From NCBI GenBank assembly GCA_027067085.1, contig JAMOMM010000308.1, forward strand, positions 1 through 10,024: DNA of 10,024 nucleotides, read 5' to 3'. A program made the position numbers and the translations under genes. Of the stretch, positions 4,503 to 10,024 are shown one piece after another. Numbering within the stretch: the stretch's first letter is position 1; each line of letters begins with the position of its first letter. Source of the stretch: Hyphomicrobiales bacterium. GTDB lineage: Bacteria; Pseudomonadota; Alphaproteobacteria; Rhizobiales; Aestuariivirgaceae. The notes under the pieces are model-generated. The model searched no databases, was not told the DNA's origin, and saw nothing but the letters and a program-made list of their open reading frames with translations.

Positions 4503-6098
4503 TTAGGCGGCCTTAGTTTCCTCAAGCGCTTCATTAGAAAGCGTAGCAGAAATCCAGCCAGTAAAGGTTGCACCCTCACCTTCCACAGAAACAACCTCTA
4601 AGCCACCACCGTGTTGTTCAAATATTTTTTCAACAGCGGGCAAGCCAAGACCGACGCCAAAGCTTTTTGTCGTGAACAACGGGTCAAGAATTTTAACAAT
4701 ATTCTCTTGTGAAATTCCTGGGCCATTATCTTTAACTGAAATTTCCAATCCACGTTCGCTCTTTCGTGTTGAAATAACAATTTTAGGCTGTGCTGTAGGA
4801 TTAACGGGTTTTTCTGCTCCCTTACCAACCATTGCTTCAGAAGCATTGGAAAGAAAGTTGATAATCGCACGCGTAAGACTATCACCATCAAATTCATAAT
4901 TCTCAGTGCCTAAGCCTGGATGATACTCAATCGCTATTTGCTCAGGCAGTTCCGACAATTGTTCGCGTAACAAAGCAACGAGCCAATCATCCAAGTTTTG
5001 TTTCTTTAAATTCAGGCTCTTGCTGCGTGCAAAATCAAGCAGCTCAGAAATAATGCCGTCACAGCGCTCAACACCTTTTTCAATTCGATCTAAAGGCTTC
5101 ACCATCGTGGGGTTATCTTTAGCAAACTTACGACGCAATAAGAACGTTGAAGTTCGCACCGTGCCAAGAGGGTTGCGAATATCATGAGCAACTGTTGCCG
5201 TTAACTGGCCAAGTTGGGCCATCTTACCTTTGCGGATAACTTCATCTTGGGTTTTGCGTAAGGCTGTCATATTGCTTTTAAGCTCATTATTCAAATTAGC
5301 AATATCATCATTCATCGTTTTTAATTTGTCAGCCATTTCGTGTGCTTCAAGTTCAGATGCTTGAATTTCAACAACTTGTTTTGCCCGCGCTTTAGCAAAG
5401 TTCCAAATCATTCCAGCAATACCTGCAAAAATAATCGCTAACAGTACGGAAACAATAATAGCAACCTTTTGCGCGCTGGCCTGAAGCCAAGCAATTGTTG
5501 TCGATATATTGGTATATACAAGAACCGAACCCACGAAGTTTTTATGGTAAAAAACGGGGTGTACAGAGACCGATACCTGCTGGCTACTCTCGCCATTATT
5601 ATTTGAATAATACGCAATATTATCAACAGTTGAAGTCGGAACACTAATAAGTGTACTAGATGGTCGGGTACTCGTAGCAAGGGTTTTGGCAACAGAACCT
5701 GTAACTTTATTACCAATCAAAGAGTGATTAGACGACCAAAACACTGTACCATCTGCTTTTGCTAAAACATAACGAAACACTTCTTCATCACGGTGAATAC
5801 TAGAAATTACGTGTTCATCATAAATTTGCATTTCGCCCGATTGAAAAGTCTGTTCAACAAAAACCAGCTTTCTGATAACCCGTTCAGACCAGTTTTCTGC
5901 CCTGTACTGAGCATCTGCAACGGCACGTTTTTCTGCAAAGACAAGTATGCCAGGCCAAAGCAATGCCAATAGAACCAAATATCCAACGAGCACAGCCAAC
6001 ATCGCCGCTACAGGTTTCTTGCCATCGGTTGTCAAAGCCGATTTTACCGCCGATTTTGCTGATGAAACTGCCGACTTGGTCTTAGCTAAAGCAATCAT
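4503..6098 (-). CDS. Two-TM sensor histidine kinase, no adjacent response regulator
   Basis: A membrane sensor kinase that would autophosphorylate on His and pass the phosphate to an unlinked response regulator. From the preferred ATG (6096-6098) it is 531 residues; a TTG at 6111-6113 would add five but lacks a ribosome-binding site, while GGGA lies close before the ATG. An odd Lys/Ser/Ala-rich head (residues 5-25) precedes TM1 (about 32-55). A periplasmic sensor region of about 150 residues follows, then TM2 (about 212-235) and a coiled coil (about 240-290). The dimerisation H-box is AHDIRNPLG (phospho-acceptor H305). The ATPase domain shows the N-box NFLSNASEAM, G1 DNGPGIS, and FTTKSFGVGLGLPAVEKI as F/G2 box, of the NtrB/DctB-like class. 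No receiver domain is fused and neither neighbour is a regulator. The sensed signal is not deducible. Confidence 0.92.
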   Translation of the reverse strand: MIALAKTKSAVSSAKSAVKSALTTDGKKPVAAMLAVLVGYLVLLALLWPGILVFAEKRAVADAQYRAENWSERVIRKLVFVEQTFQSGEMQIYDEHVISSIHRDEEVFRYVLAKADGTVFWSSNHSLIGNKVTGSVAKTLATSTRPSSTLISVPTSTVDNIAYYSNNNGESSQQVSVSVHPVFYHKNFVGSVLVYTNISTTIAWLQASAQKVAIIVSVLLAIIFAGIAGMIWNFAKARAKQVVEIQASELEAHEMADKLKTMNDDIANLNNELKSNMTALRKTQDEVIRKGKMAQLGQLTATVAHDIRNPLGTVRTSTFLLRRKFAKDNPTMVKPLDRIEKGVERCDGIISELLDFARSKSLNLKKQNLDDWLVALLREQLSELPEQIAIEYHPGLGTENYEFDGDSLTRAIINFLSNASEAMVGKGAEKPVNPTAQPKIVISTRKSERGLEISVKDNGPGISQENIVKILDPLFTTKSFGVGLGLPAVEKIFEQHGGGLEVVSVEGEGATFTGWISATLSNEALEETKAA

Positions 6099-6157
6099 TC
6101 TTCCCAACCCCAAATTTATCTATCTGTCAGTCGTCAGCATACGGACATCGTCCTAAT

Positions 6158-6185
6158 ATTTTATAAAGACAAATTTATCTAACAA
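6158..6185 (-). promoter_or_regulatory. Predicted promoter of the sensor kinase
   Basis: On the minus strand TTGTTA (6180-6185) and TAAAAT (6158-6163) are separated by 16 bases and lie about 60 bases upstream of the kinase ATG. Both match sigma-70-type hexamers fairly well, but the whole region is AT-rich, so chance matches are possible. Confidence 0.4.
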
Positions 6186-6205
6186 ACTCGACATATTTGA
6201 TCGTG

Positions 6206-6283
6206 AAAAAAGGCTGCATAAATCCTAAAATAGTTAAAGCAATATCAGGGCTTTCATTCGAACGCACAGTGCTCTAGCAGCCT
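6206..6283 (-). terminator. Possible long-loop terminator after the PhzF-family gene
   Basis: On the minus strand AGGCTGC (6277-6283), overlapping the stop codon, can pair with GCAGCCT (6211-6217), which runs into TTTTTT (6206-6211). The seven-pair stem plus T-run looks like a terminator, but the 59-base loop is long and only weakly structured. It may be a coincidental repeat. Confidence 0.3.
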
Positions 6284-7217
6284 AAATATGTAGAATACCA
6301 CGCGCTACACGCACAGCAAATCCACCCACTTGCACATTTACAATCGCATCATTTACAATTGAAACATCTAGGAAAAGCTTGCTCGGCCGTCCCATATCTT
6401 CACCTTGATGTACGGTCCATGAATAATCGCCATTTTCAAGCATCAAGCCTTTATGAACAGCCCCTGCAAACGCGACAACAGCAGAACCTGTTGCAGGATC
6501 TTCCACAACACCAGCTTCGGGTGCAAACAACCGCGCATGAAAACAATCACTATCCGCAGGTCCACGACAATACGCATAAATACCAAAGCTGCCAGCATTC
6601 CCAAGACCAGCCCACAAAGTCGGTGAAGCATGTATTTTTGTTAAAGTTGCACGGTCCTTTAGCGGTACAAACAGCGGCGTGTTACCCGCTTCAAACATTG
6701 AGGGTTGGTGCAATCCATATCCAATGTCTTGTGCTGATATATTTAAAGCACCTGCAATGGTTTCTTTAGACGGCACATCATTTATTTCCGTTGGCAAACG
6801 AGGCGCTTTTAACTTGGCAAAGGTTGGCTCACCTGCCACGCGATTTACCTCAACATCAACTAACCCAACATTTTCCTCTAACGATACCACACGATTTTCC
6901 GACTTAGATAAATCGGCACCCATTTCATCAAGTAAAATCGCAGCCCCAACAGTGGGGTGCCCAGCAAAGGGAAGCTCTTGAGTGGGTGTGAAAATCCTCA
7001 CTTTTGCCGTGTGGTTTTTATTCAACGGTTCTTGTAAATATATTGTTTCAGACAGATTGAATTCGCTGGCAATAGATTGCATTTGTGCATCGGACAAATG
7101 ATCGGCCCCAACAACCAGCGCTAAAGGATTACCACCAAAGCGTTCTTTGGTGAAAACATTGAGTATATAATACTCACACCCCAATACCGGCTTGTTCATC
7201 CCGCGTGCTCGTTTCAT
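6282..7217 (-). CDS. PhzF-family isomerase/epimerase-like protein
   Basis: PhzF-fold proteins have two similar half-domains around a pocket with a catalytic glutamate; known members include phenazine-pathway isomerase PhzF and several amino-acid or proline-derivative epimerases. This 311-residue protein has the family hallmarks: YYILNVFT near the start, GGNPLALV (28-35), EFNLSETIYL with the likely catalytic Glu at 57, TQELPFAGHPTVGAA in the N-terminal half, and EDPATGSAV in the C-terminal half. No phenazine genes are nearby, so the label reflects fold, not pathway; the substrate is unknown. The start is uncertain: ATG at 7215-7217 or the second Met at 7197-7199, neither with a strong ribosome-binding site. 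It is monocistronic, and repeat copy 2 ends 34 bases upstream, so its promoter lies inside or beside that repeat. Confidence 0.9.
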   Translation of the reverse strand: MKRARGMNKPVLGCEYYILNVFTKERFGGNPLALVVGADHLSDAQMQSIASEFNLSETIYLQEPLNKNHTAKVRIFTPTQELPFAGHPTVGAAILLDEMGADLSKSENRVVSLEENVGLVDVEVNRVAGEPTFAKLKAPRLPTEINDVPSKETIAGALNISAQDIGYGLHQPSMFEAGNTPLFVPLKDRATLTKIHASPTLWAGLGNAGSFGIYAYCRGPADSDCFHARLFAPEAGVVEDPATGSAVVAFAGAVHKGLMLENGDYSWTVHQGEDMGRPSKLFLDVSIVNDAIVNVQVGGFAVRVARGILHI

Positions 7218-7251
7218 TATTTACGATTTATATGAATCGCTTAATTGTTGC

Positions 7252-7358
7252 CTAGAGCGTTTCATGTTCTGTTTGTTGAACAAACACAGCGCGAAACGCA
7301 AGATTATCAATGCCTTAGGTAGGTTGTTCTGGCTCAATGTAAACCAGAACAACTCTAG
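7252..7358. repeat. Palindromic intergenic repeat, copy 2 (107 bp)
   Basis: This copy is bounded by CTAGAG (7252-7257) and CTCTAG (7353-7358), inverted relative to copy 1 at 1609-1716. It contains two hairpins. GCGTTTC...TGTTTGTT (7258-7278) pairs with AACAAACA...GAAACGC with mispairs in the middle. A perfect ten-pair stem GTTGTTCTGG / CCAGAACAAC lies near the right end. It sits between the PhzF-family gene and the end of the ParA-like operon. Its length, terminal CTAG and paired hairpins suggest a non-autonomous mobile or MITE-like element, but no target duplication is evident. Confidence 0.75.
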
Positions 7359-7465
7359 CGACATAATGCGGGAAGAAAAATAAGAAAAACAATGAAACTT
7401 TGGTAAGAAACGGTCCCTTTAGTCACGAAAAATGCACCTGACATCACATCCGCGTTACTCAAGTC

Positions 7466-8203
7466 TCAACGAGATGGCAATCCCGTGTCCATGCGAGTCA
7501 AGTTACCAATATCAATCCGCCGTTTAATCCGCCCCATCGCATCAATAACCGTTTCAAGATAACTCGCGAGCTGAAACTGGGCTTTGGCTGACATATCAAT
7601 GTCTTCCCCACCAATAAAGTCAACAAATGAAAAATCCTTTGCCTCAACGCAATCAAGCACTTCTCGGCTCAAGGGTGGCAATACAATTTGACCATCACCT
7701 GCAATATCGTGAAAGGTCGAGAGTTTATTAAAGTCTTTGAGGTCTTCATCCATCGCTTGATGACGGATAACAAAAAACCGATCAACGGAATAATTGTCAT
7801 GGATCATCAAGGCCCGATCAAGAGACTTGCCAGCCCCCTCAACCAGATAAAACACGTTAAGGTCAAAGCCTTGTTCGGCCGCCCCACCGACAAAGTCGAT
7901 GTCATCCATAACAGTAAAGAATTTATCTAAAAACCGTGCTGGCACATCGATCACATAATCACGGCCAGGCATACCCAAAATCCAGTCGAACACTTCCATT
8001 TGGCCCGTGACTTTAGATATATCATAAACTTCTGAGCAATCAGGATAGTATTCACAAACGCCACCAATAGGCGCATCAAGATCGATGATGAACGGCGAAC
8101 CACCAGAAACCAGTAAAAAATCAGCAAACAAACGCGCAAACAGCGTTTTGCCGTTGCGCGTCTGATCTGAACACACGATATAAATGTGCGATTTTTCTTC
8201 CAT
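7466..8203 (-). CDS. ParA/MinD-like protein with degenerate P-loop
   Basis: A 245-residue member of the ParA/MinD (SIMIBI) NTPase fold and evident paralogue of the gene just upstream. Residues 12-20, SDQTRNGKT, replace the deviant Walker A: the terminal GKT (K19) stays, but the signature lysine is Gln14 and the two glycines are Thr-Arg. Other core elements persist: FIIDLDAP (38-45, switch-like Asp41 and Asp43) and DYVIDVPA (82-89, Walker B Asp86). Residues D41, P45, G47, Y53-P54, D61, V65, Q68-M69 and D73 match those of its neighbour at a constant offset of two. The start is nine bases after the upstream stop with only a weak ribosome-binding site, so translational coupling is likely. Loss of the intermonomer lysine suggests altered or absent ATP-driven dimerisation, perhaps a regulatory partner. 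No terminator is evident downstream. The function is unknown. Confidence 0.8.
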   Translation of the reverse strand: MEEKSHIYIVCSDQTRNGKTLFARLFADFLLVSGGSPFIIDLDAPIGGVCEYYPDCSEVYDISKVTGQMEVFDWILGMPGRDYVIDVPARFLDKFFTVMDDIDFVGGAAEQGFDLNVFYLVEGAGKSLDRALMIHDNYSVDRFFVIRHQAMDEDLKDFNKLSTFHDIAGDGQIVLPPLSREVLDCVEAKDFSFVDFIGGEDIDMSAKAQFQLASYLETVIDAMGRIKRRIDIGNLTRMDTGLPSR

Positions 8204-8212
8204 CTTTAAAAC

Positions 8213-8983
8213 TTAATCGTTTGACTTGTCGTTGTCCTGACGCACGGGGCCACCGCGACCAGCATTTAGCAAGCCTTGAATAAGTTGGGTTTTTTCAAAT
8301 TCTGCATCAATGTCATTACACCATTTTTTGACATAGCCACGAAGCGTGAAAGAGTAACTGCCGTTTGATCCATCTGGCGCTTTATTTTCAATAAAGTCGC
8401 GGAAAGTAACACCAGCCAAATCAACCTGCTCATAAGCCATTTCATTTAGTTTAGGCACGATGATTTCATGGGCAGAGTTCAAGTTTTCAAAATACTTTTT
8501 GAAGGTCTTTTCATCCCACTCAAAAAAGTTCGTTTCGTTGATGAAGTTCCGCGCAATGATATAATCAAGGTTGCGGACATATTTGGTAATCTCACTAATT
8601 TCATCAAGTGAAGCAATTGACGGGCCAACAACATGGACCAAAGCCAAATCAAACTGACCATCACGGGCCGCAGCCAAAACACCAATGCGATCGAACAAAT
8701 CAAGCGCAAAAGACAAATTGCCCGCTTTCAAATCAACAATTGTCACGCTCGCACTGTCTGAATCCAACGTATCCAAAACCGCCATTTGATCGGCCACATC
8801 GGCCAAGTCAATAATCTTGGTATTGGCAGGGTAAAACCTATTCAAAGTACCGCGTGGATTTTCCGTATCAAAGCCACGTGACAAAATATTGTGACGCGAA
8901 AGATAATCCATCAGCACACGTGATACTGTTGTTTTACCAACACCGCCTTTATCAGCACCAACGATAATCAATGTAGGTTTCAT
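8213..8983 (-). CDS. ParA/MinD-like ATPase, first gene of a paralogous pair
   Basis: This 256-residue protein has an intact deviant Walker A, GADKGGVGKTT (residues 9-19, signature K12 and P-loop K17), an adenine-side RGFDTENP (36-43) and the Walker B strand VTIVDLKAG (80-88, D84). It should bind ATP, dimerise, and act as a localisation or partition switch in the cytosol. The second half (about 130-256) is unlike standard ParA and ends in a charged, Asn/Asp-rich tail that could bind a partner. GAGGG (8992-8996) precedes the ATG, and a good promoter lies at 9025-9053. The next gene follows after nine bases and is a diverged copy. No ParB, conjugation or flagellar gene is in view, so chromosome partition, plasmid transfer (TraL-like) and polar-localisation roles all remain open. 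Fold assignment is firm, role unknown. Confidence 0.88.
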   Translation of the reverse strand: MKPTLIIVGADKGGVGKTTVSRVLMDYLSRHNILSRGFDTENPRGTLNRFYPANTKIIDLADVADQMAVLDTLDSDSASVTIVDLKAGNLSFALDLFDRIGVLAAARDGQFDLALVHVVGPSIASLDEISEITKYVRNLDYIIARNFINETNFFEWDEKTFKKYFENLNSAHEIIVPKLNEMAYEQVDLAGVTFRDFIENKAPDGSNGSYSFTLRGYVKKWCNDIDAEFEKTQLIQGLLNAGRGGPVRQDNDKSND

Positions 8984-9024
8984 GTATTCTACCCTCTTAA
9001 AAGTTTAAATCCCTTGATGCCGCC

Positions 9025-9053
9025 ATAATGCAGCATTCTGTTAATAATGTCAG
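9025..9053 (-). promoter_or_regulatory. Predicted promoter of the ParA-like operon
   Basis: On the minus strand CTGACA (9048-9053) and CATTAT (9025-9030) are separated by exactly 17 bases, placing a start near 9018 and a short leader of about 35 bases before the ATG. TGTTA (9039-9043) and TAACA (9054-9058) form an inverted repeat flanking the -35, and an imperfect dyad at 9017-9036 covers the -10; either could be an operator. Confidence 0.5.
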
Positions 9054-9123
9054 TAACATAAAAAACATTGTGAAAAAATGACTACAAGCATAATCTAAAA
9101 ATAAATTTCCACACGGATTATTA

Positions 9124-10005
9124 TTATGCCATTTTAGACCGCATGACATCAATGACTTTACATTCATTCATTTTACCATGCCCCATATCAGCTAACTTCT
9201 GAAAACTCCCCGTAGCAATATGCCCAAAGTCTGCTTTTGCTTTTAATCCATCAGCCAACTGCACACCATACATTGCATCTTTCAAACGCATAGAACCTGA
9301 AAAAATCAAATCCTCTGAGTGTTTGGCTTTTGCCATCCGCTCAAGGTTACGCACCACTTGCGGTGATGCAGCTTGGCCTGTGCACATGGCACTTAAAACC
9401 AAATCTAAATCAAGCCCAGCCTTTTCAGCCATAGCAAAACCCTCAGCCGCCGCTGCAATTTGCACCGCGCCCATAAGGTTGATAATTAGCTTATAGGCCG
9501 TCCCTGCCCCCACATCTCCAAAGTGCATAATCTCTTTACACAGTGGAATAAGGAAGCGCCGCGCTTCATCAAGGTGGTCCATTTCAGCCCCAACAAACAA
9601 CACCAATTCACCCGCTGCTGCGGCATCAGGCAAACCCGTCACTGGCGCATCAATATATTTAAGACCGCGTTTAGCAATTTCTTGCGAAAGCTCCAGCACC
9701 CATGAGTGAGAAAGCGTTGAACATTCCACCACAAGCGCCCCTTCATCAAAGTCCCCTGCCAGCGCGCCATCATCACCAAGCCATACTTGATGCGAGGCCC
9801 AATTGTCCGCCACCATCGCAAAAACAACTTCAGCGCCGTTCACCGCATCTTTAGGTGTGGTCGCAACGCGTGCTCCCTGTAGTGCTAGCTTTTCACACTT
9901 AGAAGCCGTGCGATTATACACCGCCACTTCAAAGCCAGCATCAATAAGACGCTCGGCCATACCGCTACCCATATTACCCAATCCGATAAACGCAACTTTA
10001 GTCAT
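9124..10005 (-). CDS. NAD(P)-dependent beta-hydroxyacid dehydrogenase (HIBADH/GarR family)
   Basis: A 293-residue cytosolic oxidoreductase of the 3-hydroxyisobutyrate / tartronate-semialdehyde reductase superfamily. The Rossmann dinucleotide motif is GLGNMGSGM (8-16), followed by VYNRT (29-33); an Arg after Asn at this position is usually taken to favour NADP(H). The substrate-side motif is DAPVTGLPDAAAAGEL (119-134), where the family more often has SGG. The catalytic lysine is K172 in GAGTAYKLIINLM, with N176 four residues on. The helical C-terminal domain (about 165-293) is complete, so the gene is full length. GAGGG with nine-base spacing precedes the ATG, at the window edge. The changed substrate loop makes a specific name unsafe; candidates include hydroxyisobutyrate, glyoxylate or succinic-semialdehyde type reductases. 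Confidence 0.9.
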   Translation of the reverse strand: MTKVAFIGLGNMGSGMAERLIDAGFEVAVYNRTASKCEKLALQGARVATTPKDAVNGAEVVFAMVADNWASHQVWLGDDGALAGDFDEGALVVECSTLSHSWVLELSQEIAKRGLKYIDAPVTGLPDAAAAGELVLFVGAEMDHLDEARRFLIPLCKEIMHFGDVGAGTAYKLIINLMGAVQIAAAAEGFAMAEKAGLDLDLVLSAMCTGQAASPQVVRNLERMAKAKHSEDLIFSGSMRLKDAMYGVQLADGLKAKADFGHIATGSFQKLADMGHGKMNECKVIDVMRSKMA

Positions 10006-10024
10006 TTTTTTCTTCCCTCTTTTG

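Noticed and set aside
7192..7383. 63-residue plus-strand frame between the PhzF-family gene and the ParA-like operon
   Set aside because: It runs through the palindromic repeat copy 2 and has no ribosome-binding site, so it is an accident of the repeat.
1..10024. CRISPR array, insertion sequence with transposase, tRNA or attachment site
   Set aside because: No regularly spaced direct repeats, transposase motifs, cloverleaf signatures or integrase were seen; the only repeats are the two palindromic intergenic families and the leuA minisatellite.

Overview
The window looks like chromosomal DNA of an alphaproteobacterium, most likely a moderate-GC, possibly marine member of the Hyphomicrobiales (Rhizobiales). 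The reasons are an Omp25/31-type outer-membrane beta-barrel beginning with a YDWSGLYLG motif, a small secreted Gly/Tyr-rich protein, a long-form leuA, and short palindromic intergenic repeats of the kind common in this group. The taxonomic call rests on recalled family resemblance, not on a search.

Layout, left to right. Positions 1-419 are non-coding and rich in GTGAAT words. They lead into a plus-strand outer-membrane barrel gene (420-1076). This converges on a minus-strand gene for a small secreted Gly/Tyr-rich basic protein (1162-1443), with a stem-loop between the two. Upstream of the small gene is an array of four hexamers spaced exactly 11 bp apart, as in OmpR/PhoB-type operators. Next comes a mosaic of two intergenic repeat families (1609-1836), then leuA on the minus strand (1850-3487). 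leuA is preceded by a previously uncalled 39-codon leader ORF (3591-3710) ending in a run of Leu codons and by RNA hairpins, which suggests leucine attenuation. A small secreted two-cysteine protein (4051-4296, plus) is divergent from leuA.

The rest of the window is all minus strand: a two-TM sensor histidine kinase with no adjacent response regulator (4503-6098), a PhzF-family isomerase/epimerase-like protein (6282-7217), a second copy of the 107-108 bp repeat (7252-7358), a two-gene operon of ParA/MinD-like proteins (7466-8983) with a good promoter, and a beta-hydroxyacid dehydrogenase (9124-10005).

The genes are mostly independent housekeeping and envelope functions. Two items stand out. 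One is the leuA leader/attenuator. The other is the tandem ParA-like pair: the two proteins align without gaps over about 115 residues, but the second has lost the signature lysine and glycines of the ParA P-loop. That pattern suggests an active ATPase with a divergent, perhaps regulatory, partner, and no ParB or mobility gene is nearby. The two diverged copies of a CTAGAG...CTCTAG repeat, in opposite orientation, document a dispersed palindromic element in this genome.
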